Assembly (NCBI GenBank): GCA_960531495.1
Contig: OY482855.1
Coordinates: forward strand, 2,170,001 to 2,234,000
From: Zeus faber
Taxonomy: Eukaryota > Chordata > Actinopteri > Zeiformes > Zeidae
DNA: 64,000 nucleotides
Reading direction: 5' to 3'
The translations under genes were made by a program, and so were the position numbers. Numbering within the stretch: the first letter of the stretch is position 1; each line of letters starts with the position of its first letter. Shown piece after piece: positions 37,721-47,950 of this stretch. The notes beneath the pieces were generated by a model. It did no database searches. It saw only the letters and a program-made list of their open reading frames with translations, and was not told the DNA's origin.

Positions 37721-38797
37721 CCCATTACAAGACTGCAGAGGAGTTCCGAAAGCCTGAACGGTTGCGATACTTCCATGGGTACCCGCTATAAGGTGAGCAG
37801 AGCCATTTCATGAAGTCTGCATAGATTAGATAGGAATATTTTAGGTGGAAGTGTTGTACTGTTTAAGGCTGGACGAACAACTTTGTGGTTTTGGGGATGT
37901 ATTGTTGAATGATGCATGAATAATAATTGTTAAATATTGTGGAGAGGAGAAATTGGATTGTTTGATGAGAACGGTAGTAAGGTAAGTTAAGGGAACGGGT
38001 TAGGAAACCCCCCTTCGAAGCGGCTGTGTGTTTAACTTGCGTAGTAATTCCACGTAACGTTTGGGCCCGTGTGTAGAGAATACATCCAGTATGCCTAAAC
38101 TGAGCGACGTTTTGGTGATGAACAATGTTTAACTCGTGAAGTAATTCCGAATCCCGTTTAGGCCCGGTTGTTGAAAAGACCTCCGAAATGTCTAAACTAA
38201 GTGATGTCTGGCGATGAAATGTTAAACTCAGCCTTCAGAAGGGTAGTCGATAGTCGGTAATTTCATTTAAGGGTGAAAGGCCCGGAATCATTTTTAAAGT
38301 AAAAAGGAAGCCAAGCATTTAGGGGTTAAAGGCCCGGTTCTTAGAGAAACCAAATATTAAAGGGTTAAAGGCCCAATTCACGTGACTTAGCGTAAAATTG
38401 TATTGCCGGCTGTGTGAGTGAGAGTGTGCGCAACGAGGTACCTTGTGTGTGTGGAAAGAGAGGTACCATGCGTGTGTGTGAATGTGAGAGAGACCGCGGG
38501 CGTGTGTGTGTTTGAGACAGTCTTTGTGTTTAAGAGAGTGTGTGTTTGATAGAGTCTGTGCATGTGTGATAGAGGTTTTGTGTGTGTATGTGTATGAACA
38601 ACCTCCTCAAATTGCCCTAGATAAAAGGGCAATATATAAAAAAAAAATACAAATAAAAAAAAAAAAGTTGACCTGTAATAACCTAAAAGACCACTAGTGG
38701 CGTAGCTGCACCAGAAACACATTGAGATCCGAACATTTGAGGTTTCCCCCTCCCACTTCTTCCCATGTCTTTTGTTCTCCTGCCATTCAAAAACATA
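37721..38797 (+). other. Retroviral leader with internal repeats, left copy
   Basis: This is a leader of about 1.08 kb between primer site and gag ATG. It contains two imperfect direct repeats of about 95 bp (38,030-38,126 and 38,127-38,220), each starting GTTTAACT and including a TAATTCC and a TTNGGCCCG block, with the start of a third at 38,221. Then come three shorter repeats around GGGTTAAAGGCCCGG (near 38,271, 38,322 and 38,361). A GT-rich microsatellite occupies about 38,408-38,605, and an A-rich run lies at 38,640-38,667. No coding frame is convincing. The leader repeats could be RNA structure or packaging elements, which is inference. Confidence 0.65.
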
Positions 38798-39190
38798 ATG
38801 GAAAAGACCCCATCCCCCAGACCCGGCACCAGTGAGATTCGTATTGAAGCTGTAGCTGAGCTCAAGAACAGAACAGAGCCAAAGTTCCATGCTTGAGAAA
38901 CTTGGAAATTCCATAAATATGAACAAAAATGGATCAAAGCAGGGTGGTGGTCGAAAGACACTACCCCGACAGCAGAAAACCGCACCAAGGTGATAGAGGA
39001 AAAAAAAAGACTGCTGGCTGAAGCAGGAGTGGATGCAAAAAACAACCCTGGATTAATGGGGGCTTGAAAGCGCAAGTTAAACAAGCAGCGTGCACAATGG
39101 GCGCTGGTTCAGCACATAATGACGGCATGGATTCGAGCGGAAATGATTGTCGAACGTCGCAATAAAATCAGAAATGCCGCAACCAAGGCA
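38798..39190 (+). pseudogene. gag: gag 5' fragment, left copy, truncated
   Basis: The frame from ATG 38,798 matches the start of the full gag at 60,592 on the other strand. It has TGA codons at 38,894-38,896 and 39,065-39,067, both shared with the right copy. It is cut at about codon 131, where the sequence switches to the inverted 938-bp repeat. The protein it would encode is rich in Lys, Arg and Trp, like a matrix-region start. The match to the right arm is nearly perfect, with single-base or short indel differences only. Confidence 0.85.
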
Positions 39191-39191
39191 G

Positions 39192-40129
39192 CCTTAAGAA
39201 ACTCGAAAAATAACAAAACTTTACACACTCAAGATCAAACCTATTCACTTTTATAGTATCTCCTCCGAGATCTGCATAGAATTCCGGCAGGTTTTCCTCT
39301 TGTCTTTCTCCTCCGTCGGCGTATTGGTAAACACAGTGGCGGCAGGACAAAGAGATCTTAGTACGTACTCCGGTAAGTTGCGAAAAAGTCCGTATGAGGT
39401 GTCGAACAGACGTCCAGGAGTGCTTGTCGTTCATATTGTAATAGCGACAGTGCACTGCATGCAAAAATAAGAACAATACAAATAGTAATAAACACAAAAC
39501 TAAGAGTTGAATGCAGAGCCGGTGTGTCCATACTACGGCGCACCCGGAAGTTAGTCCGGGTTAACTCATAAGTTAGCTAGCTTCCTCTGCTGAACCAATA
39601 TTTTACTAAAATGACTTTTACAACTCTCTTTGCTCCAACTTCCATCCTTAACAAAGAATCCCAAATGCATCATTTGCTAACTTTCCCACTTTCATTGTCT
39701 TTCACATCAACTTCCATAATCATTTCAGCCTGTCAACTAACTTTACAGCTCTCTCGCCTTGTTATATTTTTTTCAAATAAATTTAAAGCCTTACAGTATC
39801 CTTTCCAGAAATCCTACCAGATATTTAGATTATAACGCTACTTTTAAACCAAGGACTCATGTGGGAAACTAGTTTGACATGTTGTGTACAACACACATAC
39901 TATGCTTACTGTATCTCACATTTATACATTTGCTTGTTTTTAATCGCGATTTTCATCAGCCATGTAGCTAAACATACCCCGAGACACTGATAAAATGTCT
40001 CCGAACTCATCTCATCCATACGTGCTCCAGAGTGATCCATCGGCCAGGCGGTCACACGCCTCAAACATCATTTCAATCACCCAAGGATTCATTCATTCAA
40101 CGCTTTTGCTAGGATGGGTCAAGAATAAT
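39192..40129 (-). repeat. 938-bp inverted repeat, right copy (includes short-ORF segment copy 2)
   Basis: This is the reverse complement of 35,747-36,684. It contains the second copy of the hydrophobic-leader segment on the minus strand (39,168-39,531) with an identical translation. The inner junction with gag at 39,190-39,193 shows one to three bases of shared sequence (GCC). The outer end at 40,129 runs directly into satellite. Confidence 0.92.
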
Positions 40130-40130
40130 G

Positions 40131-41857
40131 ATGACTAAAGATTGAAAGTGCGAAAGAAAGAATGAAAGAATTAAAGAAAGATTGAAAAAAGAAAGATTGA
40201 AAGAAATAATGAAAGAAAGATTGAACGATTGGAAGAAATATTGAAAGATAGAAAAATTGAAAGTAAGAAAGATTGAAAGAAATAATGAAAGAAAGATTGA
40301 AAGATTGAAAGAAAGAATGAAAGAAAGATTGAAAGATTGGAAGAAATATTGAAAGATAGAAAAAATTGAAAGAAAGAAAGATTGAAAAAAAGAATTAAAG
40401 AAAGATTGAAGGATTGAAAGAAAGAATGAAAGAAAGATTGAAAGATTGAAAGATTGAAATATTGAAAGAAAGAATGAAAGAAAGATTGAAAGATTGAAAG
40501 AAATCTTGAAAGAAAGAGAGATTGAAAGAAAGATTGAAAGTTTGAAAGAAAGATTGAAAGAAAGATTTAAAGAAAGAAAGATTGAAAGAAATATTGAAAG
40601 AAAGATTGAAAGATTGAAAGAAAGATTGAAAGAAAGAATGAAAGAAAGATTGAACGATTGAAATATTGAAATAAAGAATGAAAGTTTGAAAGAAAGATTG
40701 AAAGAAAGTTTTAAAGAAAGAAAGAAAGATTGAAATAAATAATGAAAGAAAGATTGAAAGAAGGAATGAAAGAATGAAAGAAAGATTGAAAGATTGAAAG
40801 AAATATTGAAAGAAAGAACAATTGAAAGATTGAAAGAAAGAATGAAAGATTGAAAGAAAGATTGAAAGATTGAAAGAAAGATTGAAAAAATGAAAGATTG
40901 AAAGAAAGAATAAAAGAAAGATTGAAAGAACGATTGAAAGATTGAAAGAAAGAATGAAAGAAAGATTAAAGGAAGGAATGAAAGAATGAAAGAAAGATTG
41001 AAAGATTGAAAGAAATATTGAAAGAAAGAACGATTGAAAGATTGAAAGAAAGAATGAAAGATTGAAAGAAAGATTGAAAGATTGAAAGAAAGATTGAAAA
41101 AATGAAAGATTGAAAGAAAGAATAAAAGAAAGATTGAAAGAACGATTGAAAGATTGAAAGAAAGAATGAAAGATTGAAAGAAACATTGAAAGAAAGATTG
41201 AAAGATTGAAAGAAAGAATGAAAGAGAGATTGAAAGATTGAATGAAAGATTGAAAGATCGATTGAAAGATTGAAAGATTGAAAGAAAGATTGAAAGAAAG
41301 ATTGAAAGTTTGAAAGAAAGATTTAAAGAAAGATTGAAATATTGAAAGAAATATTGAAAGAGAGAAAGATTAAAAGTAAGAAAGATTGAAAGAAAGAATG
41401 AAAGAAAGATTGAATGATTGAAAGATTGAAAGAAAGATTGAAAGAAAGAAAGATTGAAAGAAAGAATGAAAGATTGAAAGAAGGAATGAAAGAATGAAAG
41501 AAAGAATGAAAGAAAGATTGAAAGAAAGATTGAAAGAAATATTGAAAGAAAGAAAGATTGAAAGTAAGAAAGATTGAAAGAAAGAATGAAAGAAAGATTG
41601 AAAGATTGAAAGAAAGATTGAAAAAAGAAAGATTGAAAGAAAGATTGAAAGAAAGATTGAACGACTGAAAGAAAGAATGAAAGAAAGATTGAAAGATAGA
41701 TTGAAAGAGAGATTGAAAGAAATATTGAAAGACTGAAAGAAAGAATGAAAGAAAGATTGAAAGAAAGATTGAAAGAAAGAAAGAAAAATTGAAAGAAAGA
41801 TTGAAAGATTGAAAGAAAGATTGAAAGAACGATTGAAATAAAGGAGAACGAAAGAAA
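40131..41857. repeat. Satellite array, second block
   Basis: The same GAAAGATT/GAAAGAAA satellite resumes in the same orientation after the 5.4-kb interruption. Internally, a module of about 240 bases is repeated near 40,760-40,960 and 41,000-41,160. Minus-strand low-complexity frames here are artefacts of the period. Confidence 0.95.
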
Positions 41858-41908
41858 GGTTGATCCATTAACATCAGCACAACCCCATTGTGTTTATTGT
41901 TCTATGAT

Positions 41909-41970
41909 AAGATTGAAAGAAAGATTGAAAATAAGATTGAAAGAAACAAAGATTGAAAGAAAGATTTAAA
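41909..41970. repeat. Short satellite remnant
   Basis: Five or six GAAAGATT-type units follow a roughly 50-base non-satellite interruption (41,858-41,908). This is the last satellite seen in the window. Confidence 0.85.
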
Positions 41971-42107
41971 AAAAATGAGTACTAGTCACTTTTAAAAAAT
42001 CATTTGTCCTATGGATTAAATGCCATACACACTTGCATCTCTCCCCTCCCACCCCACACACATTCACATGACCAATCCTCCCAACACCCACACACACATG
42101 CGTACAT

Positions 42108-42141
<34 letters not shown>
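42108..42141. repeat. CA microsatellite
   Basis: An uninterrupted CA dinucleotide run sits in a CA-rich stretch just left of the Gypsy element. Confidence 0.9.
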
Positions 42142-42144
<3 letters not shown>

Positions 42145-42168
42145 CACAGGAATAAATGTACCCGTACA

Positions 42169-42685
42169 TGTTAGGCCCACGGCCTCCCAGCGCCACTAGA
42201 GGCCGCCCTTGCCCCATCTGCAGCTCCCTACTCAGACCCAATTGCACACACCTGGGATCAATTACCCGCACTGTATTTAGCCCCAGCTTCCTAGCCATTC
42301 CTTGCCAGACCGTCAACTAGCTTTCCCCGAGTTGCATCGCGATTGGCTCCCTTCCTAGTTCCTAGTTCCTAGTTCCTAGTTCCTAGTTCCTAGTTCCCAG
42401 TTCCCAGTTCCAAGTTCCTAGTTTATGTCTTGTTGTCTCGCCTTCCCTTCACCTGTCTGTCTCCGCTTGTCGACCAGGACTCTCCACCCAGCCTGGTTCC
42501 CCGTCTCTCCACCCGGATCCTGGACCCCATCTCCTGGTCATCATCGTCCCTGCCCTGCCCTGCTCCATCCCCTCCCGACCAGGTCCCCCCGGCCAGCTCC
42601 ACCGTCCCAGTTAATAAACATCCCTTGCCTGCCTCCCGTGTCCCTGTGTCGTGCGTTTGGGTTCCTCCCTGTTCGGGTCGTGACA
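42169..42685 (+). mobile_element. Gypsy 5' LTR
   Basis: A 517-bp LTR starts TGTTAGGCCC and ends GTCGTGACA. It contains a 7-bp tandem repeat (TTCCTAG and variants) at 42,352-42,423 and an AATAAA signal near 42,612. The matching part of the 3' LTR has fewer 7-bp repeats and a small GCCGCGTCA duplication, so the two LTRs have diverged. Confidence 0.9.
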
Positions 42686-42706
42686 GTACGGTCTGGCCAG
42701 GAAAAC

Positions 42707-43654
42707 ATGGACCCAGCCGACACAGAAGGGCTCCGCCGCGCACTCCGGGACAGAGGAGTGTTGCTTGGGCAACATGACCGGGTCCTCCGGGACATCGCGG
42801 AACACCTCCGGACCATCTCTGCGGCCGTCAGCAGCCTGCAGGGCCCTCCGGCCCCCGTGGCCTCCCCTGCTCCTCCGACCTGCCCTCCTTCCCCCACCAG
42901 GGCTCCCAGCGCCTCTCTCGTTCCCCCTGAGCCCCACGTTCCGGCTCCAGCGCCTTATGACGGCGATTTCGGCACCTGCCGCGCCTTCCTTGTGCAGTGC
43001 GCGGTGGTTTTCCAACAGCGGCTGTCGTCGTACGACTCCGATAGTGCCCACATCGCGTTCCTCATCTCCTGCCTGAGAGGGGCGGCTCTCGGCTGGGGTT
43101 CCGCGGTTTGGAGTCAGGGGGGTCCCGTGAGTCTCTCCTACGATCTGTTTACCCGCGAAATGAGGAGAGTCTTCGACCACCCAGTTTGCGGCAAGGAGGC
43201 CGCCAGAAGACTCCTCTCCCTCCGCCAGGGTTCCCGTAGCGTCGCCTCCCTCGTCGTCGAGTTCAGGACTCTAGCCGCGGAAAGCGGCTGGAATGACGGA
43301 GCCCTGCAGGACGTGTTCCAGCGTGCCCTGAACGACGAGTTGCGGGACGAGCTGGCACGGCGGGACGAGCCCACGGACCTGGACCAACTAGTGGAGACCT
43401 CAATCCGCCTGGACAACCGGCTACGGGAGCGCCATCGCGAGAGGGAGGGGGCGAGCCTCCAGTCCGTGCCTCCCGCCTGGGCGGCCACGCCCCAGTCTCC
43501 AGCGCCCGCTACTCTTGGGCGCCGCACAAGTCCCCCGACTCTCTCCGATGCCGAGCCAATGCAGCTTGGTCGCTCCCGGATCTACCCAGAGGAGCGAGCA
43601 CGCCGCCTACAGACCGGTGCCTCTCTGTATTGCGGTCGGCTGGGACACCTCTGA
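42707..43654 (+). pseudogene. gag: Gypsy gag (capsid plus damaged zinc knuckle)
   Basis: A 315-codon frame starts at the ATG at 42,707, 21 bases after the LTR. The upstream in-frame extension is LTR sequence, so this start is preferred. It encodes a retrotransposon Gag of the PEG10/RTL type. It has an N-terminal helix (about residues 5-50), a Pro-rich linker (50-85), and a capsid-like domain (90-270) containing the PYDGDFGTCRAFL and SLRQGSRSVASLVVEF blocks. A zinc-knuckle region at the end is defective. The first Cys position is Ser, and a TGA at 43,652-43,654 falls inside the knuckle before the last Cys. The frame then continues in phase beyond the stop. Confidence 0.85.
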
Positions 43655-44192
43655 GCCACCTGCCCGGTCCGGCCACGAGAGGGCGACTCCTCGGTAGGGC
43701 TACGCTCCGGCCGCTCCTTACCACGTCATCGCCCCTATGACTGCGCAATCAACCTCCTGCCAGGCGCCCCCCTCCCCTGCAGTCGCCTGTATAACGTCTC
43801 CCGGTCTGAACAGGAGGCCATGGAGACTCACATCCGCGACTCTCTCGCTGCCAGGATTACTCGTCCCTCGTTTTCTCCGCTAGGCGCAGGGTTCTTCTTT
43901 GTTGCGGAGAAGGACAAGACCCTCCGTCCTTGCGTCGATTTCAGGGGACTGAACGATATCACGATCAAAGACAAGTACCCCTTGCCCCTGATGGATTCAG
44001 TCTTCGTCCCCATCCAGGGGGCCACCCACTTTTCCAAGCTGGACCTCCGCAACGCTTACCACCTGGTCCGCATCCGCAAAGGGGACGAGTGGAAGACTGC
44101 CTTTAACACCCCGCTCGGTCACTTTGAGTACCTTGTTATGCCCTTTGGGCTGTCAAATGCCCCAGCGGTCTTCCAGGCCCTAATAAACGGGA
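43655..44192 (+). pseudogene. pol: Gypsy pol fragment (partial reverse transcriptase)
   Basis: This is in the same frame as gag. After the end of the zinc knuckle (Cys and a Pro-rich tail) the sequence jumps directly to the pre-RT segment, so protease is deleted. The RT N-terminal half is clear, with the YPLPL block, [12 protein letters not shown], and [12 protein letters not shown] near 44,140-44,175. The next block, with the YxDD catalytic pair, is absent, because the sequence passes into the 3' LTR at about 44,192-44,199. It cannot encode a working RT. Confidence 0.9.
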
Positions 44193-44198
44193 GGTTAG

Positions 44199-44568
44199 CA
44201 ACTAGCTTTCCCCGAGTTGCATCGCCGCGTCAGCCGCGTCAGCGATTGGCTCCCTTCCTAGTTCCTAGTTCCCAGTTCCAAGTTCCAAGTTCCTAGTTTA
44301 TGTCTTGTTGTCTCGCCTTCCCTTCACCTGTCTGTCTCCGCTGGTCGACCAGGACTCTCCACCCAGCCTGGTTCCCCGTCTCTCCACCCGGATCCTGGAC
44401 CCCATCTCCTGGTCATCATCGTCCCTGTCCTGCCCTGCTCCATCCCCCCCCGACCAGGTCCCCCCGGCCAGCTCCACCGTCCCGGTTAATAAACATCACT
44501 TTATTATTTGCCTGCCTCCCGTGTCCCTGTGTCGTGCGTTTGGGTTCCTCCCTGTTCTGGTCGTGACA
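44199..44568 (+). mobile_element. Gypsy 3' LTR, 5'-truncated
   Basis: It matches 42,314-42,685 of the 5' LTR and ends in the same GTCGTGACA. The first 145 bases are missing at the deletion junction. It carries a shorter TTCCTAG repeat block (44,254-44,298). Confidence 0.9.
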
Positions 44569-44573
44569 GTACA

Positions 44574-44707
44574 TCCAGTATGTATACACACACAGTCATG
44601 TTAACCTATACACTGTGGTTTAAACAGGACTACGTACTACCCATATGCACTCACAGCACTGTGTATATCCTCTCCCACCACACACATTCACATAACAAAC
44701 CGTCCCG

Positions 44708-44750
<43 letters not shown>

Positions 44751-44989
44751 GATGCAAGTCATATCAACACAGCTGAAGCCGCCTTGTGTTATGAATTCCT
44801 CTCATGCCGCAGCCTTCAGCTCTCCAGTAGATCTCCAGCAGCTCCTCGTGTCCCAGCAGAGCTGCCGTGCAGTTGTTCTGCTGCTAAAGGCTGTCAACGT
44901 TCAGCGGGCGGACGCTCGTTTGCCCCCACCCTCCGAGCTCCCCTGCCATCCAGGGTCCTTCTGACCCCCCCCCCCCCCCCCCCCCTTTA
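44574..44989. other. CA microsatellite, a possible exon-like frame, and a poly-C run
   Basis: A CA microsatellite occupies 44,710-44,748. A 71-codon + frame (44,749-44,964) has a non-repetitive middle rich in Leu and Val and could be part of an exon, but I recognise no domain and give it low weight. A run of 21 C follows at 44,965-44,985. Confidence 0.45.
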
Positions 44990-46245
44990 GCAGGGAGCTT
45001 GCCATCCTGCTTCTGTGTGTGGCCAGAGTCCACCGCTGCACACATCCCCTGGCCGACACGGCCCGTTGTGTTGTTGTTTTTTTATAATAGGGGGGATAAA
45101 CAAAGTGTGTGTGTGGCGGAACAATCTCACGGGTTACAGGGGCCAAGTTGGGTTCACCTGTCGACGATGACGAAGCCCGGCATTGACGTGCAAGCTTGGC
45201 GGCGGTAGTGGAGTCGGGTGGTGGGGGTAGGCAGACTCAGAGCTTTACAAGGAGCGGGGCCGGGAAATGTGGCGCACGGCTGAAGGCGACGTAGCTAAAT
45301 CACCTCCACGGGGTGTTTACGGGGAAGGATCATTAGCGAGCTCGGCTACCTGCGTTACCCCTCGCTCTCCCTCCGTCAGCGTTTCGGCAGGAGTCCAGGG
45401 AGTCTGATGCCCTCATTAATAAAGATTACTATCTTATCCTACAATGAATAGTAGTAATTTTAATAATTATGCCGAACAGCGATAAACTTAATCTCATTAA
45501 ATGAATGCCCAATCGTTCTTCTTTACAAAGAATAATCCACGTATTCATAATAATAAATAATAATTTGGTTATCAAAATGCGTCATTATAGACGTTTTTTT
45601 TAATATCTTAATGGTATATTTTGTACGATCACATTAGCATGATGTAATAATAATTTTGGGAATGCATTATTAAAATATATTAAAATAATTTATTTGGATG
45701 GAGTAATTTTTTGGAGAAGCTTCCGCATTGCGGGAGGAGAACGTCTGAGAGAAGCACACTATATTTACCCTATCTCCTCATGCCGTGACTGTGCCCAATA
45801 TTGAAACAGCAGAAGAAGAACGGGGGCAATAAAATGGATATAGAGTAAGTGCACGAAAAAAAAATGTTTTAGAAAGTTAACTTTTCAATTGTTACACGTT
45901 TTTGCTGTTAAATGCTAGCAGTTTTGTGTTATAACACGATATAACACGGAGAGATTATGCATGCAAAAGTTAATGACTTTGTTTTATTTTATAAAGCCGT
46001 TTTTAACATGCACAGTATCTAGCTTTAGTTAAATGTGTGTTGGAGTGGAGTGTTAACTAGCATTTAGATTTAGTTTACTGTGTGTTGGTGCAGGGAGACG
46101 GTACTGTGAGAGAGAGACGGTTTTCAAACAGACAGACGGACCCGCTAGCTAAGTTTCTCTTGATCGGTTCTCCACCAAAGCGTGCTGAGAGAGTCCGGAC
46201 TGTTTTTTGCCAGTTTAGACTTTATTTGAAGGTACAATGGTACCT
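44990..46245. other. No gene seen; GC-rich then AT-rich sequence
   Basis: 44,990-45,415 is GC-rich with many CpG and could be a former CpG island. 45,416-46,000 is AT-rich. A short ATG followed by a good donor-like GTAAGT lies near 45,834-45,850 and could be an old first exon, but no coding support is visible. Short purine and pyrimidine runs occur, but nothing else is assignable. Confidence 0.45.
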
Positions 46246-46345
46246 CGACTTATGACTGCATCTACTTACTAATCCAAGATACGATAGTCGCTAAAATTAG
46301 CATCGTCTTACGACTGACTGCTCCAGGATACGACCGTGGAAATTT
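46240..46345 (+). mobile_element. Possible mariner-type MITE remnant
   Basis: The motif GGTACCTCGACTTATGACTG followed by spaced TACGA-type pieces resembles ends of some Tc1/mariner-derived miniature elements. No matching inverted end was found nearby, so this is tentative. The downstream frame at 46,336-46,542 is not recognised. Confidence 0.25.
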
Positions 46346-47040
46346 GTAGTTGGCGCGTCGGCGTCAGTCAGCGGGCGACCTACATCGTGTGTGCACGTTG
46401 TTCGTGGCTTATCGATTTTTTTTTCATATTTACTGTGTTTGTGCTGTGCATTTTGTTTTTTTGTTTTTTAACTTATGAAAGCAATATGTGCTCTCTGTCA
46501 TTTGGGTGGGCCGGCTGTACAAGTGGTTGCCTGCTGAAATAGAATATTTTCTGCAATGATATCTGTTATCCTCGGGCAGTGCCTGACTTTAAGGATAAAC
46601 AGTAAAAGATAACATTTATAAAGTCGCGATCATGTGGGACATCTGGAACAATCACAGCATCCCATTTTGCTGGTTCATACACATTGCTGTATGGAGGTGA
46701 TTTAGCAGCATGAGAAATCTACCACTGAATTTTGGAGTCCTAAATAGTTGTAACTGGTTCTAATGTTGTGGCTGATCGGTGTGTATGTTGTTGTATGATG
46801 TTGTTGTGATTTTATTTTTTCCTATTGAAATAAAAAAAAATGAAAGTCAAACCTGATTTTAAATTTCACTCATCCTTTGGTCATGAAATGGAAAAATAAT
46901 TTTTCAATTTAGATTTTTGTATCTCCAAAAAAGCAAAATTTGAAAACCACTCATACCCCATTTTTTCCATTTCTGATTCTGAATTGAGAATAGAGTAACC
47001 AAAAGATACAGCGATTGAAAGACCTGGTCTACACTCCTAA
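46346..47040. other. No feature recognised
   Basis: AT-rich, poorly conserved-looking sequence with T and A runs. No open frame or repeat of note was found. Confidence 0.4.
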
Positions 47041-47078
47041 TTGTATTTGTCCTTTTACATTTCTATTTCTATCTTAGA

Positions 47079-47301
47079 AATCTCTGAGAGAAGGAGGTGG
47101 TTACCTGAGGAGGTCCATGCGGTGGAAAAGAACCTGAAGGCTTTCATTGAAAGTGGTAAAGTGCCGGGAAGGACTGAGTGTGATGCATGTATTAGAGCTT
47201 CACCTGAAGCTCTAAACCAGCGAAGCTGGACTGCATTGAAGTACAATGTAAAAAATCGTATCACTGCCATCCAATGCGAAAGTGCGAGAAGAATTTATTA
47301 A
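47079..47301 (+). pseudogene. SANT/Myb-like domain exon
   Basis: A polypyrimidine tract and TTAG precede a frame that reads a Trp-containing Myb/SANT-like helix set (RRRWLPEEVHAVEKNL, then VPGRTECDACIRASPEAL, then VKNRITA). This domain type is seen at the start of multi-copy fish proteins of unknown role. The frame runs off into unrelated residues after ITA and stops at 47,301 with no obvious donor, so it is probably a broken or terminal exon. It may belong with the SGNH-like exons that start about 2 kb downstream on the same strand, but that link is inference. Confidence 0.5.
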
Positions 47302-47480
47302 TAGAGTTGTTAAAGCATTTGCTCAAACATGTTGGTTCACGTTGCTCAAAAATGTTGGTTCATTTGATGCAACTTCATTTTTGATGATGTTTGTGTTGTT
47401 CGTTGGCATCCTGAGTACCCAGGTATACACTGGAGTTCAACTAGTTATTGATTTTATCAGGCGAAAACATTGATAATTAG

Positions 47481-47950
47481 TAGTTAGGTGCAGTCAAAGG
47501 CCGCAAGTCAATTCATCTGCTGATAACAACTGACTCTACGGTGGCCAACGGGAAAACTCTGCAACTAAAGAAAATACATGTAAATAGACAAAACGCAAGC
47601 AAATTTAGAAAATGTCATCATCAATTTGACAACACAGGCAACAACACAATGGAAAAGTTCACGAAGGAACAAACTTAAAATAAAAACATCAAGAAATGTT
47701 TGTGTATCATATCTGATATATTCCCCAAATGAAGTGTCCGTGGTGAATTGCTTTTAAGTTTGTTTCTGTGCAAATGTTTCCATTGTTTTGCATCTCTTGC
47801 CTGTGTTGTCAAATTGATGATGATGTTTTCTGAATTTGCTTGTGTTTTGTCTATTTGCAGTGAGTTTTCGTGCCGACCACCGTAGGGTAGGTTTTTATCA
47901 GCAGATTAATTGAAAATGGATAGTTAGGTGCAGGCAAAGGCCAAAGGTCA
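47481..47950. mobile_element. Fold-back (MITE-like) element flanked by 30-bp direct repeats
   Basis: The interval 47,515-47,906 is an imperfect palindrome. ATCTGCTGATAA at the left end is the exact complement of TTATCAGCAGAT at the right end, and the interior arms (for example AATTTGACAACACAGGCAA) pair over most of their length. It has no coding capacity. Direct repeats starting TAGTTAGGTGCAG sit just outside, at 47,481-47,510 and 47,921-47,950, with about 26 of 30 identical bases. Confidence 0.75.

Larger units (their letters stand above)
35590..39190 (+). repeat. Left arm of a long inverted duplication
   Basis: This interval is the reverse complement of 60,200-64,000. Paired coordinates sum to about 99,590 in the outer part and 99,390 in the inner part. 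The step of about 200 bases comes from a segment present only in the right arm near 61,710-61,910. The arm contains, in order, flanking sequence, a short-ORF segment, copies of the roughly 440-bp dispersed repeat, the retroviral LTR region, primer site, leader and the start of gag. Similarity stops within gag at about 39,190. The left limit may lie further out, because the right arm is cut by the window end. Confidence 0.92.
42164..44573 (+). mobile_element. Ty3/Gypsy LTR retrotransposon, internally deleted
   Basis: A 5' LTR (42,169-42,685), gag, a partial pol and a truncated 3' LTR (44,199-44,568) lie in one orientation. Five-base direct repeats GTACA flank the element at 42,164-42,168 and 44,569-44,573, so both outer ends are original. 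Protease, the rest of RT, RNase H and integrase are missing, and so are about the first 145 bases of the 3' LTR. The copy cannot be autonomous. It is much more GC-rich than its surroundings. Confidence 0.92.

Noticed and set aside
38387..39084. Minus-strand frames of 179 and 133 codons (and + copies near 60,306-61,003)
   Set aside because: They are antisense to the retroviral leader and gag start. The Thr/His-rich part is the CA microsatellite.
42423..43180. Antisense frames over the Gypsy LTR and gag
   Set aside because: They arise from GC-rich codon bias in the gag strand. The sense frame matches a known gag type.
44965..44985. Poly-C run as a regulatory or structural element
   Set aside because: A homopolymer of this length is common as a microsatellite or a sequencing/assembly weak point. 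Nothing around it supports a function.
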